The notes beneath the pieces were generated by a model. The model was not told where the DNA came from and searched no databases. It saw only the letters and a program-made list of their open reading frames with translations. This document shows, in pieces, positions 46,448 through 56,612 of a DNA stretch of 64,000 bases. A program made the translations under genes and the position numbers. Source of the DNA: Limosilactobacillus caecicola (GTDB lineage Bacteria; Bacillota; Bacilli; Lactobacillales; Lactobacillaceae); assembly GCF_943192935.1 (NCBI RefSeq), contig NZ_CALPCI010000005.1:1-64000 (forward strand). The letters are read 5' to 3'. The stretch's first letter is position 1. Each line of letters starts with the position of its first letter.

Positions 46448-48499
46448 TTATTCTGTTGACTTAGAACTTTGAACGTCTTTCCAGTAGGCTTGGAAAATTT
46501 CTTTAGCCATTGTTAAGTTGCTACTCCCACCTGAGGCGTTGGAAATTGCCAGTGCAACCACGACTTGTGGGTTGCTGGATGGTGCATATCCGGCGAAACT
46601 CAGAGTTTCAGTGCTTTGCTTCTTATAGAAGGTTTCTGCCGTCCCGGTCTTCGCCGAAATCGATGGGGTCACACTACTCAATGACTTAGCGGTCGTGTAA
46701 GAACTGGTTCCGTGAGTAACCTGGTAGAGTCCCTTCCGGACGAGTTCAAAGTAAGACTTTGGTGCTGGAATGACTTGTTGGACTTGTGGTTTAGCAGTAT
46801 AGGTAATGTTGCCGAGTTCACCATTAGATTTAGTTCCCCGGATTTCCTTGACGATGTATGGTTTCATCCGGTAACCACCATTGGCGATCGTTGACATGTA
46901 CTGAGCTAATTGAATGGTTGTGTAACCATCATAGTTCCCATAGGAAAGGTCCAGTGCCGACCCAATATTCTTTTTACCAGAAGCACCCGTGTACCCGGCC
47001 ACTTCACCTGGTAAGTCGATCCCGGTCTTTTGACCAAGGCCGAACATCTTGTAGTAATACCGCATTTTAGTGAAGATCGATGGTTTCAAAGTTAGTTGCG
47101 CACCACTGTGGTAATTCATACCACCAATCTTCATCAGGACTTGCATCATGTAGGAGTTAGAAGATACTTCCAGGGCACTCGCGGCGTTCAATGACATGTT
47201 GGCAGAACCCGTCTTGTTGAACCAGGAAGTCTTGGCAGACGTCCCAGCCACCTTGATTGGCATATCGGTCAACGTGTTGTTTGTTGGCGTGATAACCTTT
47301 TCCATTAGACCAGCCATGATGGTGGCAGGCTTGACAACCGACCCCATGACAATCGGGTGGTTAATCGCACCGATTTCATCAGTAGTCGTTTTACCGGTAG
47401 ACGGGTCACGATCAATCCCACCCATGGCGTAAATAGCCCCGGTGTATGGGTTCATCACCACAGCATAAACCCCAGTTGAATTGCTACCAGCTGGGAAGTT
47501 TTGCTTCAGGATCTTTTGAACATCCTTTTGAAACTTGGAGTTGATCGTCAAGACCAGGTTGTCACCCTTTTTACCAGGATAGACCACCTTGGACTTAGTA
47601 ACGTTGTTGCCACTAGTCGTGACTTGTGTTTGGGACTTGGAGCCAGCCAAGGTTGCTTGGTACTGCTTTTCCAAGTAACTTTGTCCCACATTATCGTTTC
47701 GGGAATAACCTTGAGACAATAATGTATTAACACTGTCACTAGGTAACCCAGAAGTGGAAACCGTCCCGACTAAGGATTGAATATCCTTACCTTGTGGATA
47801 GTTTCGGGTCCAAGCCGTCCCAATCTTAACCCCTGGCATGTCACTCAAGTGTTCACTGACTTCCGCCAATTCCTTGGCCGAAACATTCTTGGACTTGATG
47901 TAAGTCGTCGACAACGAATAGGCCCCACTCATCGTGGCGTAGATCATTGCCTTGTTCTTTTGGTCCTTAGTGAGCTTGAAGTAGTGCGGGTGCTTATTAA
48001 GGTAGGCAATCGCATCATCATACTGTGCCGAGCTGCTACTGCTCTTGACGTGCTTCAGCACGGCTTTTAAATGACTGTTATCTGCCAAGTAGTAGTCCTG
48101 TTGGTTTCGGGTAGTCAACTTTGTAGTTGGCACCGTCAGGTACTTGCCCAGCCGGTTAGCGATCTTGTAAAGATCATCACTATCAACATTTTGACCCTTA
48201 GTATAAGTAATGGCTTGGGTTGCCTGGTTACCAACCAGAACCTTACCATTCGAATCATAGATCATTCCCCGCTGGACGTTATTCGTCTGCGTAGTCGTAT
48301 CCGAACGCTTAACTTCAGCTTTATATGACGCTCCGTTCATCACCTGGAGGTAAAACAGCCGGACTGCTAAGGCCAGTAACAGCAAGCCCACAATCCATAG
48401 TAAAAAATTGAGCCGGAACGGAATTGCTGATTGTGCGGTCCGATTCTTGTCGCGTGAGCGAAATTTAAATAGTCCTTTAAAACGATTAAAGAAATTCAC
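46448..48499 (-). CDS. pbp2B: Class B penicillin-binding protein (PBP2B-type transpeptidase)
   Basis: 683 residues. One N-terminal membrane helix (FLLWIVGLLLLALAVRLFYL), a dimerisation domain starting RGMIYDSNGKVL, and a transpeptidase with the active Ser in GSVVKPAT, SSNSYM (SxN) and SAKTGTAET (KTG). It crosslinks peptidoglycan, probably at the septum. It is transcribed alone, divergent from yfhO. Confidence 0.93.
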   Translation of the reverse strand: MNFFNRFKGLFKFRSRDKNRTAQSAIPFRLNFLLWIVGLLLLALAVRLFYLQVMNGASYKAEVKRSDTTTQTNNVQRGMIYDSNGKVLVGNQATQAITYTKGQNVDSDDLYKIANRLGKYLTVPTTKLTTRNQQDYYLADNSHLKAVLKHVKSSSSSAQYDDAIAYLNKHPHYFKLTKDQKNKAMIYATMSGAYSLSTTYIKSKNVSAKELAEVSEHLSDMPGVKIGTAWTRNYPQGKDIQSLVGTVSTSGLPSDSVNTLLSQGYSRNDNVGQSYLEKQYQATLAGSKSQTQVTTSGNNVTKSKVVYPGKKGDNLVLTINSKFQKDVQKILKQNFPAGSNSTGVYAVVMNPYTGAIYAMGGIDRDPSTGKTTTDEIGAINHPIVMGSVVKPATIMAGLMEKVITPTNNTLTDMPIKVAGTSAKTSWFNKTGSANMSLNAASALEVSSNSYMMQVLMKIGGMNYHSGAQLTLKPSIFTKMRYYYKMFGLGQKTGIDLPGEVAGYTGASGKKNIGSALDLSYGNYDGYTTIQLAQYMSTIANGGYRMKPYIVKEIRGTKSNGELGNITYTAKPQVQQVIPAPKSYFELVRKGLYQVTHGTSSYTTAKSLSSVTPSISAKTGTAETFYKKQSTETLSFAGYAPSSNPQVVVALAISNASGGSSNLTMAKEIFQAYWKDVQSSKSTE

Positions 48500-48676
48500 G
48501 TGTCATTCTCCTTTAATACCAGAAATTATTTTGGCATTTCATAACATCAGTCAATGATACACTGTTTTTGCCAAAAAGTGACCCTTATTTAATTAATATT
48601 AAAAACTTATTTTGTTCATGATTGGCCAACCATTCCGTTATATAATACTGACTAGTTTATTCTTCAGGAGGCCATC

Positions 48677-51286
48677 GTGATTAAGAAACCACGTCATTTC
48701 AATTTTAACCTGCTAATTGCATTTATCCTCCCCGTCGCGATCATGGGGTGTTATTTTGCCGTCCGGCAAATGGCCCCGTTTGGTCAGAATTCTATTTTGA
48801 CGGTTGACCTCGGGCAGCAGTACGTCGACTTTTTCGCTTACTTCCGAAACATGATCCTCCACCACCCTAGTAGTCTCTTCTATTCCTTTTCGAAGGGGCT
48901 CGGTGGTGAAATGTTTGGGACAAATGCCTACTACCTTTTTAGCCCACTTAACTTGGTTCTACTCTTTTTTCCGGGCCAATTACTTTCCAGTGGAATCTTA
49001 CTGCTCGTCCTCCTCAAGGATGGGCTAGCCGGGCTCTCCTTTGCTTGGTTCCTCCAACGCCAAAAGTTACAAACTCCTCCACGGAGCTGGGCCTTTTCAA
49101 CTGCCTACGCCCTAATGGGCTGGATGATCGCCAACCAGTTAAATATCCTGTGGCTGGACGTTCTCTTTATCTTACCACCAGTCATTGACGGTCTCATTCA
49201 GCTCGCCCATGGTGGTTCACCATGGCGCTACATTGCCTGGCTGACCGTCGCCATCATTGATAATTACTACATGGCCTGGATGTTGGCACTCTTCACCTTC
49301 CTCTTTATGATCTGGCTCACCGTTGGAATGACTAGCACTTGGCGAGGTAAAGCCAAGTTTGTCGGTCGTTTCTTTGGTAGCTCCATTGCAAGTGGACTGC
49401 TCAGCGCGGTGGTACTGTTGCCAACGATTTATGCTCTCACCCAAAGTAAGGGAACTTATACTGAGCAGACGATTAAGTGGGCAACTGAATACAACCCCCT
49501 CAAGATCCTCGCTAAGCTGGTTCCTGGATCCTTTAATTTTGGTCAAATGCCTTCGGGCCAGCCGAACATCTACGTTGGCATGCTCCTGACGATTGGCTTT
49601 GTGCTCTACTTTATCTACTCCCAAGACCGCTTAGCCGTCCGGTTTACCGCCCTGGCGATTTCAGCTTTTATCATCGCCTCTTTCTGCCTCCAACCGTTCG
49701 ACCTGCTTTGGCACCTTGGCCAATTCCCCGTCTGGTACCCATCACGATTTTCCTTTGTCTTTAGTTTTTGGATGATTTACCTCGCTGCTAGAACACTCAA
49801 ACCAAACTTCACGATTAAGTGGCCAACCGCCCTTTTTCTGGCCGTTGCCGTGTTCGCCGTTACTGCCTACCTGTGGGCTAACCAACGCCACATTTCTTAC
49901 ATTAGTACTTCGCAATTAAGTATCGGGTGTGGTTTGGCGATCATCAGTATCGTAATGTTAATGCTGCGTCGCGATCCGTCTCCGCGGATGGCTGACTTCC
50001 TCTTTGTGCTCCTCGTCGTGTTGGATGTGTCCACCAGCGCTTTTGTGGCGCTCAACCATATTTCCTACGTTTCTCAAGGGGAATTCGGTAACTACACGAC
50101 CGCAATGAACCAGGCCATCAAGAAAGCCAAATCCGGAGACAGCGGCTTCTACCGAATTGCTAAAAACTTTATGCGGACGAAGGATGATCCATTCCAGTCC
50201 GATTACTACGGTGGCGAACACTTTAGTTCAACCATGGAACCGACCGTTTCTTCCTTCATGAGTTCAATTGGTCAACCTGCCGGTGATGGCTTTGTGGCCT
50301 ATTCCAACGGCACTCAGGTCACTGATTCCCTTTTTGGCTTTAAATATTTCCTCCAGGCCAAGAACCACGGGATGAGTAATGACACCCAGATGCTACCAAT
50401 TACTAGTACCCGAGCGGACTGGTACCACTTGGCAAATGTCTCAAGTACCAACATGGTCAATATCAAAAAGAATGCCAACGCGTTACCAATCGCCTTTGGG
50501 GCCAGCACTAAGATTCTCGACTTTAAATCCGTTACGCTGGATCCCCTGAACTACCAATCACAACTGTTCCAATTATTAGCTGGGAACAACACTGCCCAAC
50601 AACTCTTCAAGGTGCAAAACTTTGACTACGTCACCTTCAAGAATGTGCAAAACGCCAAGCAAATCACGGGAACAACCTTCACCCGTAGCAATCCGCTCAA
50701 AAACGCCAGTGTGACCCTGCACTTTACACCCAAGACGAACGGTTCGTACTACCTCACCCTTGGAGCTAGCGTTAAGAACGTCGCGTCCATCAAGATTAAT
50801 GGGCGGACCCTTGACCAGTACCCAACCTACCATAATACGATCGTAATCAACGTCGCCAGTCACCAAAAGGGTAAACCAGTCAATATTGAATTCAAACTGA
50901 AAAAGCAGGCGATGTGGATGCAAAACGTCAGCCTCTATCAACTGGATCAGAAGCAATTTAAACAGGACGTTAAAACCTTGCAAAGCAGTGGTTTAAAGGT
51001 TACTAGCCAACGAGCTAACCAGATTAAAGGGACCGTCACCATCAAGAATTCACGACAATTCCTGATGACCACGATTCCATATACGCAAGGCTGGCATGTC
51101 AAGGTCGATGGCAAATCGGTAACCCCATTCAAAGTTGCGGGGACCTTCATGGGAATCCCAATTACCAAGGGTACTCACAAGATCACCATGACATATATTC
51201 CACCTTACCTCATTACGGGGCTAATCATCAGTCTCATGACCTTTGGTGGTTGTGTTGCCTGGTACGAATATCGTAAACGTAAATAG
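48677..51286 (+). CDS. yfhO: YfhO family membrane protein
   Basis: 869 residues from a GTG with AGGAGGCCATC upstream. About twelve membrane helices in the first 480 residues; the signature NSILTVDLGQQYVDFFAYFR appears at residue ~37. The C-terminal ~350 residues are an extracellular beta domain, closing with one helix (YLITGLIISLMTFGGCVAWY). YfhO proteins are GT-C-type enzymes linked to glycosylation of lipoteichoic acid or surface polymers. Confidence 0.93.
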   Translation: MIKKPRHFNFNLLIAFILPVAIMGCYFAVRQMAPFGQNSILTVDLGQQYVDFFAYFRNMILHHPSSLFYSFSKGLGGEMFGTNAYYLFSPLNLVLLFFPGQLLSSGILLLVLLKDGLAGLSFAWFLQRQKLQTPPRSWAFSTAYALMGWMIANQLNILWLDVLFILPPVIDGLIQLAHGGSPWRYIAWLTVAIIDNYYMAWMLALFTFLFMIWLTVGMTSTWRGKAKFVGRFFGSSIASGLLSAVVLLPTIYALTQSKGTYTEQTIKWATEYNPLKILAKLVPGSFNFGQMPSGQPNIYVGMLLTIGFVLYFIYSQDRLAVRFTALAISAFIIASFCLQPFDLLWHLGQFPVWYPSRFSFVFSFWMIYLAARTLKPNFTIKWPTALFLAVAVFAVTAYLWANQRHISYISTSQLSIGCGLAIISIVMLMLRRDPSPRMADFLFVLLVVLDVSTSAFVALNHISYVSQGEFGNYTTAMNQAIKKAKSGDSGFYRIAKNFMRTKDDPFQSDYYGGEHFSSTMEPTVSSFMSSIGQPAGDGFVAYSNGTQVTDSLFGFKYFLQAKNHGMSNDTQMLPITSTRADWYHLANVSSTNMVNIKKNANALPIAFGASTKILDFKSVTLDPLNYQSQLFQLLAGNNTAQQLFKVQNFDYVTFKNVQNAKQITGTTFTRSNPLKNASVTLHFTPKTNGSYYLTLGASVKNVASIKINGRTLDQYPTYHNTIVINVASHQKGKPVNIEFKLKKQAMWMQNVSLYQLDQKQFKQDVKTLQSSGLKVTSQRANQIKGTVTIKNSRQFLMTTIPYTQGWHVKVDGKSVTPFKVAGTFMGIPITKGTHKITMTYIPPYLITGLIISLMTFGGCVAWYEYRKRK

Positions 51287-51291
51287 AGAAC

Positions 51292-51336
51292 TAGCCTGAC
51301 CGATTCGCTCATCGCGGATTGGTCAGGCTTTTCTTA
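51292..51336 (+). terminator. Terminator of yfhO
   Basis: AGCCTGACC pairs with GGTCAGGCT, then TTTT. Confidence 0.8.
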
Positions 51337-51351
51337 TCAAAAAAATTCATT

Positions 51352-51993
51352 TTACTGTGCTGGGTATGGTACCAACCGCAGGTCACCATGAATGTATTCG
51401 CCCAAGTAGATGTCATCAAGGGATTGGTAACCCGCCTTCGTTACCTGCTCTTCGACCCACTGTTCATCATGGTGGATCAATTCCAGAATATCGGTATTAA
51501 GCTGACCATCACTAATCAAGGGAAATTTGACGTCCTGGTCATTATTTTCGATGATGACCAGCTGACCATTCTGCTCAAGGATTCCGCTCTTCACCTTGGC
51601 AACCTCATAGATCCCTTGGCTCCGCAAACGCATCATCAAGTCATTGGCACTCATTCCAGCCTTGATACAGTTATCGACCACCACTTGACCATTGCGGATC
51701 AGGATTTGCGGTCGCCCATCGATCGCGATTCGTACCCAACGATTATGTTCCTTAATGTAACGCAGGATAAAGACGATTACCGTCCAGATCAACAAAACCA
51801 GAATGAACTCAACAACCGAAATAGCGGAATTATAGATAATGCCCCCGATGATTCCCCCGAGGACATAGTTTTGCACTTGGTCCAACGCCGTGGTAGGTGC
51901 CAAGTTCCCTTTCCCCAGAATATTAATTTGAAAGATCAGACAGATCATCCCAAGGATAAATTTAATTGTTATTAATCCATAAGTATTTCCCAT
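51352..51993 (-). CDS. DUF421 (YetF-like) membrane protein
   Basis: 213 residues. Three N-terminal helices (ITIKFILGMICLIFQINILG and two more), then the DUF421 cytosolic domain (MSANDLMMRLRSQGIYEVAK VKSGILEQNGQLVII). It is paired with a DUF3290 gene 12 bp upstream, a common couple in lactobacilli. Biochemical role unknown. Confidence 0.88.
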   Translation of the reverse strand: MGNTYGLITIKFILGMICLIFQINILGKGNLAPTTALDQVQNYVLGGIIGGIIYNSAISVVEFILVLLIWTVIVFILRYIKEHNRWVRIAIDGRPQILIRNGQVVVDNCIKAGMSANDLMMRLRSQGIYEVAKVKSGILEQNGQLVIIENNDQDVKFPLISDGQLNTDILELIHHDEQWVEEQVTKAGYQSLDDIYLGEYIHGDLRLVPYPAQ

Positions 51994-52005
51994 GCTCGCA
52001 ACACC

Positions 52006-52452
52006 TTACTTGCTCTGAATCAGCACCCGGTGATCAATCACATGGGCTCGAGTGAGCGTATAGTTGTTGCCACCTTCACTCAGGTTGACTCGGTAGTCCT
52101 GATCCTTAATCCGGACGATGATCCCATCGGTCAAAGTTGTTGAATTAACCACGACATCCTTAGTTTTAACATGGTGATCCTTGGCAACTGCTTTGACAAA
52201 CGGCACCATCTGTGATGACTGGGCCTGCTGAGTATGGGCGGACTCGAGGTACGTATACTGGAGACCAATAAAGATGACCAACAGGAGAGCGAAAATGATT
52301 CCGAGATCCCGGTACTTGGTAACTAAGCGGTGCCGAGTGTATTGAATGATCATCACTAGCAGTAAGACGGCAAAGATGATCATCATAACGTAATTAAAAG
52401 TTGTATTAGTTTGCTGGTGATTTTGCAGGTATGTTAAGTTATAAAAAGTCAT
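52006..52452 (-). CDS. DUF3290 family membrane protein
   Basis: 148 residues from the ATG at 52452. Two helices (FNYVMMIIFAVLLLVMIIQY, LGIIFALLLVIFIGLQYTYL) and a C-terminal soluble domain (VVVNSTTLTDGIIVRIKDQD YRV). Partner of the DUF421 gene. Confidence 0.85.
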   Translation of the reverse strand: MTFYNLTYLQNHQQTNTTFNYVMMIIFAVLLLVMIIQYTRHRLVTKYRDLGIIFALLLVIFIGLQYTYLESAHTQQAQSSQMVPFVKAVAKDHHVKTKDVVVNSTTLTDGIIVRIKDQDYRVNLSEGGNNYTLTRAHVIDHRVLIQSK

Positions 52453-52465
52453 AAAATGCTCCAAT

Positions 52466-52506
52466 CGAAAAAGCGCGGAATAACCCCCTGGTTGTTCCGC
52501 GCTTAA
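52466..52506 (-). terminator. Terminator of greA
   Basis: AAGCGCGGAACAACC pairs with GGTTATTCCGCGCTT, then five T on the minus strand. Confidence 0.85.
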
Positions 52507-52517
52507 TTAATTTAACT

Positions 52518-52994
52518 TTACTTGACTTCGAGAATTTCCACGTGCATGGTGCCGCTTGGAATTTCAATGTCAACTTGTTCGCCGACCTTGTGACCCAAGA
52601 GACCCTTGGCCATTGGTGATTCGTTTGAAATCTTTCCGGACAGTGGATCAGATTCAGATTCACCCACGATCGTGTAGGTTTCTGGTTCTTCATCCGGTAA
52701 TTCCTTGAAAGTAACACTCCGCCCCATCGAAACTTCATCCGCGTCGACGTCATCGTTGTCGATGATGACTGCGTACTGGAGCATGTTTTCGATTTGGCTA
52801 ATCCGTCCTTCGACAAAGGCTTGTTCGTCTTTGGCAGATTCGTATTCGGAGTTTTCCGAAAGGTCCCCGTAACTACGGGCGATCTTGATTCGCTTGATGA
52901 CTTCGGGACGACGCTTGAGACGCAAATCTTCTAGTTCTTGTTCAAGCTTTTCCTTACCGTCAACCGTCATCGGAAATGTTTTTTCATCAGCCAT
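52518..52994 (-). CDS. greA: Transcription elongation factor GreA
   Basis: 158 residues. It rescues arrested RNA polymerase by stimulating transcript cleavage. The N-terminal coiled coil holds the acidic tip ([20 protein letters not shown]) and the C-terminal FKBP-like domain has [21 protein letters not shown]. Full length. In the udk-greA order seen in related genomes. Confidence 0.97.
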   Translation of the reverse strand: MADEKTFPMTVDGKEKLEQELEDLRLKRRPEVIKRIKIARSYGDLSENSEYESAKDEQAFVEGRISQIENMLQYAVIIDNDDVDADEVSMGRSVTFKELPDEEPETYTIVGESESDPLSGKISNESPMAKGLLGHKVGEQVDIEIPSGTMHVEILEVK

Positions 52995-53079
52995 AAATTT
53001 TTACTTCCCCTTTAATCAAAAAATATCACTTGCAACATTACCATTTCAGCACCAAATTTTCAACCATTTCTGATAAAAA

Positions 53080-53724
53080 TTAATTAATATGGTGGCCCCG
53101 TTGAACCAAAATGTCCTTAACCTTAGTGGACAATAAATCAATGGCGACCTGGTTTTGGCCACCTTCTGGCACAATAATGTCCGCGTAACGTTTCGTCGGT
53201 TCAACGAATTGGTGATACATTGGCTTAACCGTCGCTAAGTACTGGTTAATAACGGAATCAAGCGACCGGCCCCGTTCCTGCATATCCCGCTTGATCCGCC
53301 GAATGATCCGCAAATCACTATCGGTATCGACAAAGACCTTGATATCCATCAAATTCCGCAGTCGTTCATCGTCAAGAATTAAAATTCCTTCTAGAATAAT
53401 GACGTCTTGTGGTTCAACATGGATTGTCTCGTTGGACCGCGTGTATTCAGCATAGTTATAAACCGGCATTTCAATTGCTTCGTTATGGCGTAACTGGTCA
53501 ATCTGCTTAATCAATAATTCAGTGTCAAAGGCCAGCGGGTGGTCATAATTGACCGCTTTGCGTTCCTCCATCGTCATCTCACGCTGGTCATTGTAATAAG
53601 TATCCTGAGTAATGATTTGAATTGAGTTCCCGTGAAGTTGGTCAAAAATGGCGTGGGCAACGGTGGTTTTACCGCTTCCTGAACCTCCGGTAACCCCGAT
53701 AATAATTGGACGTGTTCCGTTCAT
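53080..53724 (-). CDS. udk: Uridine kinase
   Basis: 214 residues. Phosphorylates uridine and cytidine. The P-loop is [18 protein letters not shown], followed by [23 protein letters not shown] and the lid [19 protein letters not shown]. Starts after GGAGGAAATT, 12 bp after the MltG-like gene. Confidence 0.97.
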   Translation of the reverse strand: MNGTRPIIIGVTGGSGSGKTTVAHAIFDQLHGNSIQIITQDTYYNDQREMTMEERKAVNYDHPLAFDTELLIKQIDQLRHNEAIEMPVYNYAEYTRSNETIHVEPQDVIILEGILILDDERLRNLMDIKVFVDTDSDLRIIRRIKRDMQERGRSLDSVINQYLATVKPMYHQFVEPTKRYADIIVPEGGQNQVAIDLLSTKVKDILVQRGHHIN

Positions 53725-53736
53725 AATTTCCTCCGA

Positions 53737-54096
53737 TTAATGTTTTTTCGCATGCGTGCTTTCTTGTAAGTGGGTGACAATTTCCGGAATCGACTGCGAC
53801 TTCTGGAGGTAAAAAGTGCCGGCTTTGACCCCATTGGTCTTATGCGTTTGGAGGTAGTAGTAAAAAACATACCGACTTCTGACTAACCCCGCGCGTTTTA
53901 AAATTGCGCTCACCTGTTGGTCATTGCTGTTTCTGGGAATGTGGACCCGAACCGTTTGGTCATTTTGTCGGTTCAGCGGCGTCAAAGCATAATTAAAGTA
54001 ACCATGGATAATCAACCCAACTGCAAGTAAAAACACCACAACAGCAATCACAATATAATTTTGTTTCCGAATTTGCTTGCTCGAAAACCGGTGCAT
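53737..54096 (-). CDS. Short MltG/YceG-like protein without catalytic domain
   Basis: 119 residues from the ATG at 54096 (GGAGGGATTGATATA upstream). A membrane helix (IVIAVVVFLLAVGLIIHGYF) followed by the LysM-like N-terminal module of MltG (VRVHIPRNSNDQQVSAILKR AGLVRSRYVFYYYLQTH, GTFYLQKSQSIPEIVTHL). The lytic transglycosylase domain that normally follows (about 200 residues) is missing; the next gene is udk, which normally follows full mltG. Confidence 0.75.
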   Translation of the reverse strand: MHRFSSKQIRKQNYIVIAVVVFLLAVGLIIHGYFNYALTPLNRQNDQTVRVHIPRNSNDQQVSAILKRAGLVRSRYVFYYYLQTHKTNGVKAGTFYLQKSQSIPEIVTHLQESTHAKKH

Positions 54097-54126
54097 TATA
54101 TCAATCCCTCCTGCCACCATTTTCGT

Positions 54127-54165
54127 AAAGCAACACCGCAACGACGGTGATCGTTACGGTGTTGG
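54127..54165 (-). terminator. Hairpin after pheT
   Basis: A long stem CAACACCGTAACGA / TCGTTGCGGTGTTG on the minus strand, with a weak T-run (CTTTA). Confidence 0.5.
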
Positions 54166-54176
54166 AAAAACTTCAA

Positions 54177-56606
54177 CTAACGAATTTCGGCACCTAATTC
54201 ATCGGTTAAGTGCTTTTCGACCTTGGCAAAGGCCTTGTTAACCGTTTCTTCTTGTAAAGTACCGTGGTCATCTTGATAGGTCAGCGTGTAAGCTAAGGAC
54301 TTCTTGCCAGCAGGTAAATGAGCTCCTGAGTAAACATCGAAGAGTTCGACCTTCTTCAAGAAGGCGCCACCCCGCTTCTTAATGATTGCCACGATTTGTT
54401 CGTTGGTAACTTCTTCATCAACTAAGATGGCGATATCCCGGGTAATGTCTGGGTACTTGCTAATGTAAGTGTAGTGCTTACCACGGGTATCTGCTGCGAG
54501 GACGGCTTCCAGATTGATTCCAAAGACGTAGGTTTCTGGAATCTTATAGTCCTTGGCAATGTTCGGGTGAACCTGACCGATGAACCCGATCACTTCACCA
54601 TCTAACAGAATGTTAGCGGTCCGGCCTGGGTGCATTTCTGGTCGACTAGAATCAGCCACGTAGGTGATTTCACCAGCCACGGCTAGATTCTTCAAGTATT
54701 GTTCCACAATGCCCTTGAGTTGATAGAAATCAACTGGCTTTGCTTTAGCATTCCAGCTTGCTGGAACCATGCTCCCAGTAACGGCACCGGCGACATGTTC
54801 TTGTTCTTCGGGGCGTTCGCCACCCTTTGGAATGAAGACGCGCCCTTGTTCGTAGAGGGCCACATTAGCCACCTTGTGCGCATTGTTGTAGGCAATGTCA
54901 TTTAACAATCCAGAAACAATGCTCATCCGCGTCGCCACGTGGTCAGTACTCATTGGGTAGTCAAGTTCCATTGGCTTGGTGTCACTTGGTTCGACTTCAA
55001 ATTGTTGAGCTTTTGCAATCGTCGTTAAGGAGTAACTAATTGCCTGGTTAAGGCCAAGGCCTTCCAAAACGTGCCGACTAGCGCGGAGCTTCTTTTGCCG
55101 TGGGGTTAAGCCACCCAAGTTCCGGGTCATAACTGGCAAGGTTGATGGAATGTTGTCATAACCATAGAGTCGCGCAATTTCTTCGTAAAGGTCAGCTGCC
55201 AGACTAATGTCCCACCGCCGTGCTGGAACGGTGACAACAATTTGATCATCGTCATTTTGGACCATCTTGAAAGCCAGCCGGTCAAAAATATTTTGAACCG
55301 TTTGCATATCCATAGCGGTCCCCAGAACGTCATTGATTTTCTTCAAAGACAAGGTGATATTGTGGGTTGGGTAATCGTGGTCGTTGCCAACAACGATTCC
55401 CTGAGCCACTTCACCACCGGCCAATTGTTGAAGCCAGTATGCAGCTTCATCAAGGGCTTGTTCCACCGTTTCTGGGTTAATTCCCCGTTCAAACCGCATT
55501 GAAGATTCACTGTGCAGGTCCAAACGACGGGCTTGCTTCCGGACCATCACTGGATCGAAAATCGCGGATTCCAAAGCCACCGTGGTGGTGTGGTCGTCAA
55601 CTTTAGAGTTGTCACCACCCATGGTACCGGCCAAGGCAACAGGTTGGTCACCAGCCGTTACCACGATGTCTTGGGCCTTTAATTCTTGTTCTTCACCATC
55701 GAGGGTGGTTAACTTCTCGCCTTCGTTAGCGTGACGAACCAAGATCTCGTGATTAGTAAGTTTGTCATAGTCAAAACTGTGTAATGGTTGACCATACTTC
55801 AGCAGGATGTAGTTAGTAACGTCAACAACGTTATTAACTGGGCGGACGCCGGAATTCCACAATTTGATTTGCAACCAGAGTGGACTATCGGCGATTTGAA
55901 CGTTCTTGATTACCCGGAGCTTGTAAACTGGTGCAATCTTGTCATCAGCCACCTTCGCCGAAATCAAATCACTCGTTTGGTCGCTACCGTTTTCTTCCAC
56001 GGGGTGACTGTTAAAGCCATTTGGTAAGTCATAAATGGCAGCAAGGTCATTGACGTTGCCGTAAATGCTTAACATATCACCACGGTTTGGTGTCACATCA
56101 GTGTCAATGATCGTGTCGTCCATTCCTAAGTATGGGAAAACTGATTCGCCAATTTTAGCATCATCAGGGAGGAACCAAATGCCGTCTTCATAGTCCTTTG
56201 GCGCGATTTTTTCACTAAAGCCAATTTCCTGAAGGGCACAAATCATCCCATCAGATTCTTCGCCACGGATCTTACCACGCTTGATCTTGACGTTGTCAGC
56301 AATCCGGGCACCATGGAGGGCCACGATCACTTTCTTGCCGGCCTTGATGTTGGGCGCACCACAGACAATTTGAATCGTTTCATCATCGCTGATTTTGACC
56401 TGGCAGACTGACATGTGGTCAGAATCTGGATGTGGCACACATTCTTCGACGTAACCAACGATGATCTTCTTCAGGCCATCACTTGGTGAGCTAACAGAAT
56501 TGATATCCACGGAAGTCCGTGCCAGCTTCTCGGCGAGGGCCGCTGGCTTAATCTTGTGGTCTTCCAGTGGGAGGTATTTATTTAACCATTGGTATGATAC
56601 TTTCAT
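54177..56606 (-). CDS. pheT: Phenylalanine-tRNA ligase beta subunit
   Basis: 809 residues. N-terminal EMAP/tRNA-binding domain (VGYVEECVPHPDSDHMSVCQ), B3/B4 editing region (VVDVTNYILLKYGQPLHSFD), B5 domain and the C-terminal anticodon-binding fold (SKYPDITRDIAILVDEEV). Overall full length. Follows pheS by 6 bp. Confidence 0.98.
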   Translation of the reverse strand: MKVSYQWLNKYLPLEDHKIKPAALAEKLARTSVDINSVSSPSDGLKKIIVGYVEECVPHPDSDHMSVCQVKISDDETIQIVCGAPNIKAGKKVIVALHGARIADNVKIKRGKIRGEESDGMICALQEIGFSEKIAPKDYEDGIWFLPDDAKIGESVFPYLGMDDTIIDTDVTPNRGDMLSIYGNVNDLAAIYDLPNGFNSHPVEENGSDQTSDLISAKVADDKIAPVYKLRVIKNVQIADSPLWLQIKLWNSGVRPVNNVVDVTNYILLKYGQPLHSFDYDKLTNHEILVRHANEGEKLTTLDGEEQELKAQDIVVTAGDQPVALAGTMGGDNSKVDDHTTTVALESAIFDPVMVRKQARRLDLHSESSMRFERGINPETVEQALDEAAYWLQQLAGGEVAQGIVVGNDHDYPTHNITLSLKKINDVLGTAMDMQTVQNIFDRLAFKMVQNDDDQIVVTVPARRWDISLAADLYEEIARLYGYDNIPSTLPVMTRNLGGLTPRQKKLRASRHVLEGLGLNQAISYSLTTIAKAQQFEVEPSDTKPMELDYPMSTDHVATRMSIVSGLLNDIAYNNAHKVANVALYEQGRVFIPKGGERPEEQEHVAGAVTGSMVPASWNAKAKPVDFYQLKGIVEQYLKNLAVAGEITYVADSSRPEMHPGRTANILLDGEVIGFIGQVHPNIAKDYKIPETYVFGINLEAVLAADTRGKHYTYISKYPDITRDIAILVDEEVTNEQIVAIIKKRGGAFLKKVELFDVYSGAHLPAGKKSLAYTLTYQDDHGTLQEETVNKAFAKVEKHLTDELGAEIR

Positions 56607-56612
56607 AGTCCA

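Noticed and set aside
49217-49624. Minus-strand open frames inside yfhO
   Set aside because: The plus-strand frame is a clear full-length YfhO; the reverse frames have no ribosome sites and no recognisable domains.
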